Assembly (NCBI GenBank): GCA_031254315.1
Contig: JAIRUQ010000107.1
Coordinates: forward strand, 1 to 38,941
DNA: 38,941 nucleotides
DNA from: Treponema sp.
Lineage (GTDB): Bacteria > Spirochaetota > Spirochaetia > Treponematales > Breznakiellaceae
Direction: 5' to 3'
Notes under the pieces: generated by a model
The model's input: only the letters and a program-made list of their open reading frames with translations
What the model was told of the DNA's origin: nothing
The model's database searches: none
Translations under genes and position numbers: made by a program
In this document: one piece after another, positions 15,922-24,171 of the stretch
Numbering within the stretch: the first letter of the stretch is position 1
Layout of the letters: the number at the start of each line of letters is the position of its first letter

Positions 15922-16647
15922 ATGGACTTAAAATATACCCAATCCGGGTTCATTTATATCTCCCCTTCTGACGATTGTAAGGCGGTTGTCTCTGCAATGC
16001 TTGAGACGGATTATAACGAAGAATTCTGCCTTGCCGTGGATTTTAGCCCGGAATTCGTTGTCAGATTGATGGAAGCCGGGTTTTTGGTGATGTCTATGCA
16101 GTTTCCCGAAGATGAGGAGACCAAAAAGGAGGGCTTCTATATTTTGCTCCCAAAACTGCACCTCGTCCGTTCCGCTCTTTTTTACGAAAACCTACACATA
16201 AAAAGGTCTGTCCGCAGGCTGTTAAAAAAGTACGAATTGAGGGCGGACGCGGACTTTGACCTTGTTATTGACCGTTGTGTTGAAAAGCACGGTACTGAAT
16301 GGCTCACCCCTCCGCTGATAAAATCAATTAAAACGATTCGCGAATACGAAGGCACAGGTTCTCCCTTAAGCCCCACTTCAAACGCCTACCCTGCTTCATT
16401 TGCCCTTTACAGGGACGGCGTTCTTGTTGCCGGAGAATTTGGCGTGGTCTGCGGAAAAGTCTACACCAGCTATTCCGGTTTTTATGACGAGAATAACGCC
16501 GGTACGGTGCAGATCATTCAAACTGTCCGCTATTTACAGGAACACGGATTTTCTTTTCTTGATATGGGGATGCCGCTGGATTACAAAAACGACTTAGGCG
16601 CGGTAGATATAACCCCGCGCGAATTTGTCAGATTGTTCAGATCATGA
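15922..16647 (+). CDS. aat: Leucyl/phenylalanyl-tRNA-protein transferase-like protein
   Basis: The product has 241 residues. It aligns by eye with Aat, which transfers Leu or Phe from tRNA to the N-terminus of proteins for N-end-rule degradation. Shared blocks are ENLHIKRSVRRLLKKYE (Aat SLHISRSMKR), DRCVEKHGTEWLTPPLIKSI (WITRGVVEAY), GVVCGKVYTSYSGFY (GVAQGTLFCGESMFS) and the C-terminal LDMGMPLDYKNDLGAVDITP ([20 protein letters not shown]), including the catalytic-type aspartate. The N-terminal part is strongly diverged: the usual GGDLSP and YRxGIFPW motifs read AVDFSPEFVVRLMEAGFLVM. It may therefore be a spirochaete-type Aat with a changed amino-acid pocket. It ends 6 bp inside the convergent gene. 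Confidence 0.8.
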   Translation: MDLKYTQSGFIYISPSDDCKAVVSAMLETDYNEEFCLAVDFSPEFVVRLMEAGFLVMSMQFPEDEETKKEGFYILLPKLHLVRSALFYENLHIKRSVRRLLKKYELRADADFDLVIDRCVEKHGTEWLTPPLIKSIKTIREYEGTGSPLSPTSNAYPASFALYRDGVLVAGEFGVVCGKVYTSYSGFYDENNAGTVQIIQTVRYLQEHGFSFLDMGMPLDYKNDLGAVDITPREFVRLFRS

Positions 16648-16932
16648 GTTAGGCTTTTTAGTGGGACGTTTTACAAAGAGGGGATCGAAATATTTTTCTA
16701 TTTCGATTTTGTCTAAAAAATATCTTAACACAACGCGGTAAACCGCGATAGAAATAGCAATAGAAGACAAAAAGATAAGCGTGAAACCCCATTGATAACC
16801 TGTTGGCGGTATCAACGGCGTAATAAATTTTGTGAATAGAATTAATAATATAATAAAACTAATGACGGCGACAATAACATTAAAAAGAGTCGCTCCCAGA
16901 ATGAACAATACCGTATTTAACTTTTTATTCAT
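16642..16932 (-). CDS. Small inner-membrane protein behind lspA
   Basis: The product has 96 residues from the ATG at 16932, with GAGGA about 8 nt before it; a TTG at 16947 is a weaker choice. Two long hydrophobic helices (TVLFILGATLFNVIVAVISF with IILLILFTKFI, and GFTLIFLSSIAISIAVYRVV) separate a short basic N-terminus from a charged C-terminal tail (KIEIEKYFDPLFVKRPTKKP). The gene overlaps the end of lspA by 8 bp and so is in its operon, and it overlaps the aat-like gene tail to tail by 6 bp. Function unknown; the arrangement suggests a membrane role tied to LspA. Confidence 0.75.
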   Translation of the reverse strand: MNKKLNTVLFILGATLFNVIVAVISFIILLILFTKFITPLIPPTGYQWGFTLIFLSSIAISIAVYRVVLRYFLDKIEIEKYFDPLFVKRPTKKPNS

Positions 16933-17536
16933 TTGTTCGATCCTCAATTACTTTTTTCTCTTCCGTTATTTGCGGCTTTTCTGTCTTTTTTAGAGGAACA
17001 AACATGGTAATAAATAAAAGAATACAGCTTACAACAACAGATGAATCGGCGATGTTAAACGTGGGCCAGCGGGACATACCAAGAAGTCCGTACAAATTAA
17101 CACTTATAAAATCTACAACACCGTCTATCCTGAAAATACGGTCGATGATATTTCCAAGACCGCCGCCGATAATACCTGCCGCCGCCCATCGCTGTAATTT
17201 GGAAAATTCATTGGATTTAAAATAGTACCAGAGTAAAAAGCCCAAAACCAAAAGCGGAACAACTACAAAAATAAAAGGCTTTATAACTTCGGGGAGATTG
17301 TCTCCAAGGCTAAACGCTATCGCTTTGTTTCGCACATGATAAATCCATATAAAACCGTTGTTAAAAACATCTTTTATAAGCCCGTATTCCGGCTTTGCTT
17401 TTACAATAATCATTTTTACAATCTGATCCGCCAAAATAACAAACGCCGTTAACGACAATGGCAGAAATTTCCCTTTTAAACTTAAAAGTTTTTCCTTTAA
17501 ACTTAACATTTTTTCTTTTAAACTCTGATTCACCAT
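16925..17536 (-). CDS. lspA: Lipoprotein signal peptidase
   Basis: The product has 203 residues with four hydrophobic segments. LspA is the inner-membrane aspartic protease that removes signal peptides from lipidated prolipoproteins, of which this window encodes several. Catalytic aspartates are visible in GGLGNIIDRIFRIDGVVDFI and in PTFNIADSSVVVSC. The usual NxGaaFS motif reads HVRNKAIAFSLG. AAGGAG stands 4 nt before the ATG. The N-terminus carries a threefold SLKEKxL-type repeat before the first helix, and the C-terminus a charged tail of about 22 residues; with these it exceeds the usual 160-170 residues. Confidence 0.94.
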   Translation of the reverse strand: MVNQSLKEKMLSLKEKLLSLKGKFLPLSLTAFVILADQIVKMIIVKAKPEYGLIKDVFNNGFIWIYHVRNKAIAFSLGDNLPEVIKPFIFVVVPLLVLGFLLWYYFKSNEFSKLQRWAAAGIIGGGLGNIIDRIFRIDGVVDFISVNLYGLLGMSRWPTFNIADSSVVVSCILLFITMFVPLKKTEKPQITEEKKVIEDRTNE

Positions 17537-17544
17537 TTAACTCC

Positions 17545-18318
17545 TTACAACCCTGTGGGAATATCTAAAAATTCAACGTCAATCCCTGTCTCCGCCGCGC
17601 AATGGCGCATAACAGCCTGAAGTCCCCAGACTTCGGTACTGTAATGTCCGCCCGCAACCATATTAATCTTCGCTTCAAGACAATCATGATAAACCTGATG
17701 AGAAGACTCACCTGTTACAAACATATCCACTCTCTCATCAATCGCTTCCCTTACGCTCTCAGGTGAGCCGCCCGATACAACCGCCGCAGTGGAACTTTCC
17801 TTTTTCCCAAACGGAAAAACACCTAAAGGCGGTCTTCCCATAAAGCTGATTTTTTTTACCGCTTCATCAACTGTAACGGGTTTTGGGAATGTCCCTTTAT
17901 AACCGATTTTACCTCCGTGGTAAGACCCAAACGGTTCAATATTTTCCAGCCCCAAAAGACCGGCAAGGCAGGCGTTGTTCCCAAGTTTGGGATGCTTATC
18001 AAGCGGCAGATGAACCGCATACAGACAGATGTTATGATCGAGCAGAAACTTGAGCCGCCCTCTAAGGTTCCCGCAGACCCGTAATGGCTCGCCCCAAAAT
18101 AGTCCGTGGTGAACAAAAAGCATACCCGCTCCAACGGCGGCTGTCTGTTCAAAGGTCTCCATTGCCGCATCCACACCAAAGGCAATTTTCCGAACCGCAG
18201 TCCCGTCATTATCCACCTGAATTCCATTCAAAGACCTGTCAATAGAAGCAAACCCTTCTATCTCCAAAAACTCTTTGAAAAAAGTGTCCAATTGGGTTGT
18301 TGTCAAATCCGCACTCAC
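17545..18318 (-). CDS. Nif3/YbgI-family dinuclear metal protein
   Basis: The product has 257 residues if the GTG at 18318 is the start, the position where family members begin (SADLTTTQLDTFFKEFLEIE). The frame is open upstream into a terminator, which cannot be coding. Metal-ligand motifs are FVHHGLFWG, AVHLPLDKHPKLGNNACLAG, VTGESSHQVYHD and VAGGHYSTE near the C-terminus. The family forms hexamers with a two-metal site and is annotated as a GTP cyclohydrolase I type 2 homologue, but its reaction is not settled. It stops 8 bp before lspA and is probably in the same transcript. TACACT 6 nt before the GTG may be the -10 box of a leaderless mRNA. Confidence 0.9.
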   Translation of the reverse strand: MSADLTTTQLDTFFKEFLEIEGFASIDRSLNGIQVDNDGTAVRKIAFGVDAAMETFEQTAAVGAGMLFVHHGLFWGEPLRVCGNLRGRLKFLLDHNICLYAVHLPLDKHPKLGNNACLAGLLGLENIEPFGSYHGGKIGYKGTFPKPVTVDEAVKKISFMGRPPLGVFPFGKKESSTAAVVSGGSPESVREAIDERVDMFVTGESSHQVYHDCLEAKINMVAGGHYSTEVWGLQAVMRHCAAETGIDVEFLDIPTGL

Positions 18319-18384
18319 CTGAAAAGTGTAGCATGGAGAGAAAATATATTCCAGTACCGGAAAATTATCAAATTTTATAGAATA

Positions 18385-18436
18385 CGGGAGAGAAAACAAC
18401 AAAGCCGCATACGTCTATAAGAACGTGTGCGGCTCT
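18385..18436 (-). terminator. Rho-independent terminator after the 18460 gene
   Basis: On the minus strand AGCCGCACACG (18434-18424) pairs with CGTATGCGGCT (18413-18403) with one G-T pair, followed by TTGTTGTTTTCTCTC. The hairpin plus U-rich tract follows the end of the membrane-protein gene by about 25 bp. Confidence 0.8.
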
Positions 18437-18459
18437 GTGAATAGATACTGCTCTATATC

Positions 18460-18852
18460 TTAGCCAAATTTCCTGCTTGCAATCATGAGAGAAGCGAGAA
18501 CCATTAAATGTACCGCCAGTCTCTGTAATGAAAGTAAGCTGAAGCCTTCTTTAAGCCAAACAATAATTTCAATTACAACGTAAACAATCCAGATAATCGC
18601 AATGATTAATATCAGGGTGCTAAGGAAAGAAACCTGAACATCAAACATTTCCAGCAGAATCGCTATACCAGCTATTAACGCAATAACACCGGCAATCACT
18701 GTAAAAGTACCTATAGCGTCGCCTCTAAACATCCTACTGAAAATAATCATGAAATCTCCAGCCGCCGCTTTCTGCACTCCTAAAATACCATTAGCGATAA
18801 GATACAAAGCTACAGAAAGTTTCCAAAGGAAAATACCTATTCCTGCTTTCAT
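18460..18852 (-). CDS. Small multi-spanning membrane protein
   Basis: The product has 130 residues from the ATG at 18852, with GAGG 5 nt before it. Four hydrophobic segments are visible: LWKLSVALYLIANGILGV, TFTVIAGVIALIAGIAILLE, STLILIIAIIWIVYVVIEII, and LQRLAVHLMVLASLMIAS. No family motif is recognised. It is a single-gene unit: its own terminator follows, and the upstream region carries two palindromes (18918-18936 and 18950-18963) that may be operator sites, so expression could be switched. Function unknown. Confidence 0.75.
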   Translation of the reverse strand: MKAGIGIFLWKLSVALYLIANGILGVQKAAAGDFMIIFSRMFRGDAIGTFTVIAGVIALIAGIAILLEMFDVQVSFLSTLILIIAIIWIVYVVIEIIVWLKEGFSLLSLQRLAVHLMVLASLMIASRKFG

Positions 18853-18917
18853 AAAAACCTCACAAAATATAATTTTTTTGAAGATAAACAAAATACTCTA
18901 TATTTTGCTATCCTCCT

Positions 18918-18963
18918 TATAGCTCAACGAGCTATATTAGGGTATTTTACGGTATATATACCG
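18918..18963. promoter_or_regulatory. Two palindromes upstream of the membrane-protein gene
   Basis: TATAGCTC, AAC, GAGCTATA (18918-18936) and the perfect 14-mer CGGTATATATACCG (18950-18963) lie 66-111 bp before the ATG at 18852. Their size and position fit binding sites for a dimeric repressor. No regulator gene of this unit is in the window. Confidence 0.45.
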
Positions 18964-19111
18964 AAAAGTCAATGTATTATTTTAGCTTTTACTCATGTTA
19001 CACAAGTTGTTGTTTATAGAAAAAAAGCAGAAAAACATCCCAAAAGGGCATTTTAACACATTTTTTGTGTGCCTTTAATTATAGTGCCGTTTTAATGGCG
19101 CAAACTTAGTT

Positions 19112-21259
19112 TTATATTTTGTTGACTTTTTCATATTCTCCGGCAAAATATTCATCCAGATACGAATGTCCCTGAATAAACCTATCCGGGTCCATTATGG
19201 CATAATATGCTTGCGATGCTTTTTTCTCATGATCAAACGGTACATAACTGCTCATCCAACTCGCTCCAAATTGCCCCCAAAAGATTACATGATCTATGTA
19301 CTTTTTATATTTTTCGAGCAGTTTAAAAAGAAGAGCGTACTGGTAACCTATAGCGTCAGCTTGTTTTTCATTCAAAACAGCGGGAGCGCGGGCATTGCCG
19401 CCGGGAGCATCATATTGCTGTCTCATATCAATTTCTGAATAACAAATACAATCAAGCAGACCATCATCAATTAGATCAACAAACATAGCCACAGTTTGCA
19501 GGTTCTGATCGGACATTACCGGAGTAACAACATCATGCCCCTGTATTCCCATGCACTCAATTAAATTTCTGCCGTCGTAGAGCGGGTCTGCCTTCCATGC
19601 GTTATTTATTTCCTCAATCATATTGCAAGCCGTCTTCGCTTTTGACCAGAGATTGATCTCATAGTCGTTGTAAGTCAGAATTGGCGGCTTTTCAGTTATG
19701 TAAGCGTCAATGCTTCCGTTGTCATCATGGCTGTCCATCTTCATGTATTCGGGGACGATATTAGAATCGTTATAACCTGCTTTATACTTCGCCGCCATCT
19801 GTGCGTTTGGAACTGCAATATGGGCGTATTTAAAAAGCAGATATATGTAGTTATCCTTTAGATCGATATCAGTGTCTGTCATCGCCATAAGCCATGAAAT
19901 ATGTCTTAACGTAGATTTCCATTCATCGGGATTTTCTTTAATGGCGATGCTGTGCCTGCTTTCATGTAATTCTACATTAATCACATCAAATGAATGGAAG
20001 GGAATAATACCGCGTTCTTCACTGGAACCATATCTCGTACTTGTAGTCATAAAGTGCCGCATAATATAAACGATATGGTTAAAATAAATCCTTCTAGCTG
20101 AATCTTTGTTTAATTTTAGATACGGACCTGTAGCATTATTCGCGCCGGCGAAAAAAAGACCGTCTTGGCGCCACTGCATGGAAGTAACATTTTCGGGTAC
20201 GATCTGCCTCATCCAAGGGGGGGATTGATTTATCCATGCCAGACAGTGACCGTGAACTTTATATTCGCCGCCCTTACCCGAATCTCTGATGGCTACATAA
20301 TCACCGGTTGGGATGCTCCATTCATTTTCTGAACCTTCGCTTTTTTGGGGATCGATCTTAAAAACAAAACTAGGGTTTTCATTTTTTAGCCATTGCGGGG
20401 GATTAATATGACATTCAGGCTTAAGATAATTGTCATCAACAAAAATTTCATAATGATGCCCTCTGATAGAATCAGGTTCAACCTTCCCTATTCCGACAGT
20501 ACCCATTAAAAAATAACCGTCTTTTTTATTATATTTACTTTTAAAAGGCTCAACTTCATTAAAACTTTTTATGTTAATTACATCAGGGATTGCCGTTCCA
20601 TTGACATCAATCTGCGTTATTCTGATGTTCCCGATCATAAGCTGATCTCCGTTAAGTTTTGTAGCTACTTCCGTATGCAAATCTAAGTTTAAATATTCCC
20701 ATCTTCCGGTTGACACAGGAGTTACAACGCAGATGGATTTCTTAAACCATGTTTCTCCGTTATAAAAGCCAATCCAATCCGGCAAAACATTGTTCAAATC
20801 ATCTAAATCCGCTGTTCGAATATAAACCTGGTTTCTGCTGTCCCCTGTAATACCGGCGACTCCCTGAGAGCCCGCTCCGCCGGAAGAGGTTGACCAGATT
20901 TCAAACCTCATGTATTTTCCGGCGGCGCTTTTGGGGTAATAAAGATCGAACTCTACAAATGTTTGGCTGTTTATCTCAACGGCGGGACTGACAGGAGCCC
21001 TCATTCCAAAGCCGCCAAACGACTTTCCGGCAACAGCAGGATCAAAGTAAGTTGTAAGGAGGAGCAAACTGCCAACCTCAAAAGGATTGTTCACAAGCTC
21101 AAAACTGCTGTTGACGTTGGGCAGAATACGCCCGTCATTGGTTCGCCATGACTTCCATAAGGAAAAGTTCTGATCTAGCTCAAACTTATGAATCGGAACC
21201 CTTTGGAAACCCACGCCGGGATCTTCTCTAAAATAGGGGTCATTATTATTTTTATCCAT
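19112..21259 (-). CDS. GH10-like protein (xylanase family) without signal peptide
   Basis: The product has 715 residues. Residues 80-270 look like a beta-sandwich carbohydrate-binding region (FVEFDLYYPKSAAGKYMRFE). From about 315 the chain follows glycoside hydrolase family 10: VHGHCLAWINQSPPWM, FDVINVELHE, CMGIQGH, YSEIDM (nucleophile-type Glu at about 609), IFWGQFGASW, VPFDHEKKASQAYYAIM. Family 10 enzymes cut beta-1,4-xylan. The acid/base motif, normally DVVNE, reads DVINVE, so the Glu (about 430) is displaced by one residue and activity is uncertain. The N-terminus MDKNNNDPYF has no export signal. The gene starts 10 bp after leuS without a clear ribosome binding site. Confidence 0.82.
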   Translation of the reverse strand: MDKNNNDPYFREDPGVGFQRVPIHKFELDQNFSLWKSWRTNDGRILPNVNSSFELVNNPFEVGSLLLLTTYFDPAVAGKSFGGFGMRAPVSPAVEINSQTFVEFDLYYPKSAAGKYMRFEIWSTSSGGAGSQGVAGITGDSRNQVYIRTADLDDLNNVLPDWIGFYNGETWFKKSICVVTPVSTGRWEYLNLDLHTEVATKLNGDQLMIGNIRITQIDVNGTAIPDVINIKSFNEVEPFKSKYNKKDGYFLMGTVGIGKVEPDSIRGHHYEIFVDDNYLKPECHINPPQWLKNENPSFVFKIDPQKSEGSENEWSIPTGDYVAIRDSGKGGEYKVHGHCLAWINQSPPWMRQIVPENVTSMQWRQDGLFFAGANNATGPYLKLNKDSARRIYFNHIVYIMRHFMTTSTRYGSSEERGIIPFHSFDVINVELHESRHSIAIKENPDEWKSTLRHISWLMAMTDTDIDLKDNYIYLLFKYAHIAVPNAQMAAKYKAGYNDSNIVPEYMKMDSHDDNGSIDAYITEKPPILTYNDYEINLWSKAKTACNMIEEINNAWKADPLYDGRNLIECMGIQGHDVVTPVMSDQNLQTVAMFVDLIDDGLLDCICYSEIDMRQQYDAPGGNARAPAVLNEKQADAIGYQYALLFKLLEKYKKYIDHVIFWGQFGASWMSSYVPFDHEKKASQAYYAIMDPDRFIQGHSYLDEYFAGEYEKVNKI

Positions 21260-21269
21260 AATAATATAT

Positions 21270-23723
21270 CTAATTTATCACAATATTGACTAATTTGTCA
21301 GGTATTATTATAACTTTTTTTACAGTTTGACCTTCAAGCCATTTTTGAACCCCGCTTAAGGAAAAAGCGGTTTTTTCAAGCTCGTCCTTGCCTGTCCCTG
21401 CCTCAGCGGTAAACTTGTCGCGGATTTTACCGTTCACCTGAACTACGATGTTAACCTGATCGTCATGTGTCAATTTTTCATCGAAAACTGGCCAGTTAGA
21501 GACGGACACAGAGCCGCTATGTCCCAATTTTTCCCATAGTTCTTCTCCTAAATGCGGCGCATACGCACTGATCATTATCACCAGCGGCTCCCACATGACG
21601 CGCGGAATTTCAGCTAACTTTGCAAGATCATTGGAGTAGATCATCATCGCGCTGATTGCCGTGTTTAAGTTAAGAGTTGCCGTGTCTTCTGTTACTTTTT
21701 TTATTGTCTTGTGTAAGAGCTTTTGCAAATCAGCGCCTCCCGCTGTTTCACTTCCGCCCGCCGCTTCGCAAATTGGCTTCTCGCCTATTGCCCACAGCCT
21801 CTCCAGAAAACGAGACACACCGACAACGCCCGCCATGTTCCAAGGTTTGCTCACTTCCAAAGGTCCCATGAACATTTCGTAGATTCGCATGGAATCCGCT
21901 CCGTACTCTTTCAATACATCATCCGGGTTGATAACATTGCCCCGGCTCTTACTCATCTTCTGGTTGTCTTCCCCTAAAATCATCCCCTGATTGATAAGCC
22001 GCTGGAACGGTTCAATTGAATTTACAAGACCGAAGTCGTAAAGCACCTTGTGCCAGAAACGGCTGTACAGCAAGTGAAGTACCGCGTGTTCCGCGCCGCC
22101 AACGTATAAATCAACGGGAAGCCAATAGTCGATTTTATCCTTTGCAGAAAAAACCTTTTCGTTTTTTGGATCGAGGTAGCGAATGTAGTACCAGCAGGAA
22201 CCTGCCCACTGAGGCATTGTGTTTGTTTCGCGCTTTGCTTTTCCGCCGCACTTAGGGCAAGTAGTGTTTACCCAGTCTTCAATTCCGGCAAGCGGAGACT
22301 CGCCTGTTCCGGTAGGCGTGTAAGATTTAACTTCCGGCAATTTCAGCGGCAAATCATTTTCAGATAACGGGACAATACCGCACTTGGCGCAATGCACAAC
22401 GGGAATCGGCTCCCCCCAGTACCGCTGACGGGAAAAAATCCAGTCCCTTAGTTTGTAGTTTACCGCCCGTTTGCCAATTCCCTTTTCTTCGAGCCAAGTT
22501 GTTACGCGCTTTTTTGTCTCGGCGGTAGGAAGACCGTTAAATTGGGCGGAGTTTACGGAATAACCGTCTGCAGAAGTACATTCCGCAGGTTCGCCGGAAT
22601 AGTCTTTTCCCGCTACCGGCTTTTCATCAGCTACGACCAAAATAATTGGTAAATTAAACGCTTTTGCAAACTCCCAGTCTCTTTCATCATGAGCGGGAAC
22701 AGCCATGATCGCGCCGGTTCCGTAGGAAATAAGAACATAGTCGGCTATCCATACCGGAATTTTTTGATCGTTTACGGGATTAATTGCATACGCACCGCAA
22801 AAGACGCCGGTCTTTTCTTTCGCCAAATCGGTGCGTTCCAAGTCGCTCTTTCTTGCCGCAGTTTCTATGTACGCGGTTACCGCCTGTTTTTGTTCCGGCG
22901 TTGTAATTTTTTCAACCAGCGGATGTTCCGGCGAAAGAACCATGTAGGTCGCACCAAAAAGAGTGTCGGGGCGAGTCGTGTATATTTCCAGTGCGTCATT
23001 ATATCCTTCGATCTTAAAGGTAACATTCGCGCCCTCGCTTCTGCCGATCCAGTTGCGTTGCATGAGTTTTACAGGTTCGGGCCAGTCGAGGGTTTCCAGA
23101 TCGGCAAGCAGTCTTTCGGCATAAGCGGTTATTTTGAGTATCCATTGGCGTATTCGTTTGCGCGTAACTTTTTCACCGCAACGGTCGCAAAGACCGTCTT
23201 TTACTTCTTCGTTGGCAAGTCCGGTCTTGCAGGACGGACACCAGTTGATGGGGCTTTCCGCTTCATAGGCAAGTCCCTTTTCAAAAAGTTTGAGGAATAT
23301 CCACTGTGTCCAGCGGTAGTAGTCTTCTTTGGAAGTATCGACTTCGCGGTCCCAGTCATAAGAAAAACCAAGCGCTTTTATCTGCGTGCGAAAACGTTCT
23401 ACATTAGCCGCTGTAGTAACGGCGGGATGCGTCCCGGTTTTTATTGCATAATTTTCGGCGGGAAGACCGAAGGCGTCAAACCCCATCGGGTGAAGTACAT
23501 TGTACCCGTTCATGCGAAGATAACGGCAGTAAATGTCGGTAGCCGTATAGCCTTCGGGATGCCCTACATGGAGACCCTGGGCGGACGGATAGGGAAACAT
23601 ATCAAGGACATAGCGGCGCTTATCCTTGGGAATTGCGGGGTCTTCCACCGCCTTGAAAGTCTTGTTGTCCGCCCAATATTTTTGCCACTTGGGTTCGATT
23701 GTTTCAAAAGGGTACTTTGCCAT
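21270..23723 (-). CDS. leuS: Leucyl-tRNA synthetase
   Basis: The product has 817 residues, the usual length for bacterial LeuRS. It charges tRNA-Leu with leucine. The class I signatures are HVGH (52-55) and KMSKS (about 589-593). Two zinc-type knuckles are seen, [21 protein letters not shown] cut short here as CPSC..CDRC and CAKC..CPKC, and the editing domain has the [20 protein letters not shown] block. The C-terminal domain ends [10 protein letters not shown]. The ATG lacks a ribosome binding site but stands 8 nt after a TATAAT box, so the transcript is probably leaderless or nearly so. The GH10-like gene follows after 10 bp and must share this transcript unless it has a hidden promoter. 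Confidence 0.96.
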   Translation of the reverse strand: MAKYPFETIEPKWQKYWADNKTFKAVEDPAIPKDKRRYVLDMFPYPSAQGLHVGHPEGYTATDIYCRYLRMNGYNVLHPMGFDAFGLPAENYAIKTGTHPAVTTAANVERFRTQIKALGFSYDWDREVDTSKEDYYRWTQWIFLKLFEKGLAYEAESPINWCPSCKTGLANEEVKDGLCDRCGEKVTRKRIRQWILKITAYAERLLADLETLDWPEPVKLMQRNWIGRSEGANVTFKIEGYNDALEIYTTRPDTLFGATYMVLSPEHPLVEKITTPEQKQAVTAYIETAARKSDLERTDLAKEKTGVFCGAYAINPVNDQKIPVWIADYVLISYGTGAIMAVPAHDERDWEFAKAFNLPIILVVADEKPVAGKDYSGEPAECTSADGYSVNSAQFNGLPTAETKKRVTTWLEEKGIGKRAVNYKLRDWIFSRQRYWGEPIPVVHCAKCGIVPLSENDLPLKLPEVKSYTPTGTGESPLAGIEDWVNTTCPKCGGKAKRETNTMPQWAGSCWYYIRYLDPKNEKVFSAKDKIDYWLPVDLYVGGAEHAVLHLLYSRFWHKVLYDFGLVNSIEPFQRLINQGMILGEDNQKMSKSRGNVINPDDVLKEYGADSMRIYEMFMGPLEVSKPWNMAGVVGVSRFLERLWAIGEKPICEAAGGSETAGGADLQKLLHKTIKKVTEDTATLNLNTAISAMMIYSNDLAKLAEIPRVMWEPLVIMISAYAPHLGEELWEKLGHSGSVSVSNWPVFDEKLTHDDQVNIVVQVNGKIRDKFTAEAGTGKDELEKTAFSLSGVQKWLEGQTVKKVIIIPDKLVNIVIN

Positions 23724-23731
23724 AATAGGGA

Positions 23732-23760
23732 ATTATAGGGAAATTACAAAACTCTGCCAA
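23732..23760 (-). promoter_or_regulatory. leuS promoter, leaderless layout
   Basis: On the minus strand TTGGCA (23760-23755), a 17-nt spacer and TATAAT (23737-23732), nearly the sigma-70 consensus. Eight nucleotides separate the -10 box from the ATG at 23723. No ribosome binding site can fit in so short a leader. Confidence 0.75.
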
Positions 23761-24014
23761 TGGCTATTTTTGTAATTGTTATGGCATGGCGTTACCGCGC
23801 CAGACAAAGACCGCGTTATCTTTTTTTCCTTCTGCTTCCAGTTCTACCCATAGTTTTTCACGGCTTGGTTTTCCTGTACCGCTCTGTTTTTAATATTTTG
23901 GGTATTTGGCTTGTTTTGAGCATCGGCTTTTCCGCCGCTCTTGCCGTATATATTGCTACGCTTGCCGTAACATTATTTATCTCGTTGATAGCCCTGTCCG
24001 CTCAGCATAGTTAA
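23760..24014 (+). CDS. Possible small membrane protein
   Basis: An 84-codon frame begins with ATG at 23760, at the -35 box of the divergent leuS promoter. The predicted chain is strongly hydrophobic after a basic stretch (WRYRARQRPRYLFFLLLPVL), with two to three possible membrane helices. No ribosome binding site is present and no family is recognised. It could be real, as leaderless genes seem common here, or a chance frame. A second ATG at 23781 is possible. Confidence 0.45.
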   Translation: MAIFVIVMAWRYRARQRPRYLFFLLLPVLPIVFHGLVFLYRSVFNILGIWLVLSIGFSAALAVYIATLAVTLFISLIALSAQHS

Positions 24015-24107
24015 TGAGGCGATGTATGCTTGGAAGCATAATAATATATCGTTTAACGTTCATTTTTAAAATAATTTGTTTTAAAATATTAAAATGTTTT
24101 ATGTTAG

Positions 24108-24138
24108 GGAGATGCCTTGAAAGTTTCAAGGCATCTCC
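24108..24138. repeat. Perfect 15-bp-arm palindrome
   Basis: GGAGATGCCTTGAAA and its exact complement are separated by a single G. The following bases are not T-rich enough for a confident rho-independent terminator on either strand. It lies between the small membrane protein frame and the convergent SH3 lipoprotein gene, so it may serve as transcription punctuation. Confidence 0.6.
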
Positions 24139-24171
24139 TGAATGTTTAATAATATCCGCTATATGTTATTC

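Noticed and set aside
22689-23738. Plus-strand open frame of 349 codons opposite leuS
   Set aside because: leuS is a clear full-length synthetase on the minus strand; the opposite frame has no known motif or start signal.
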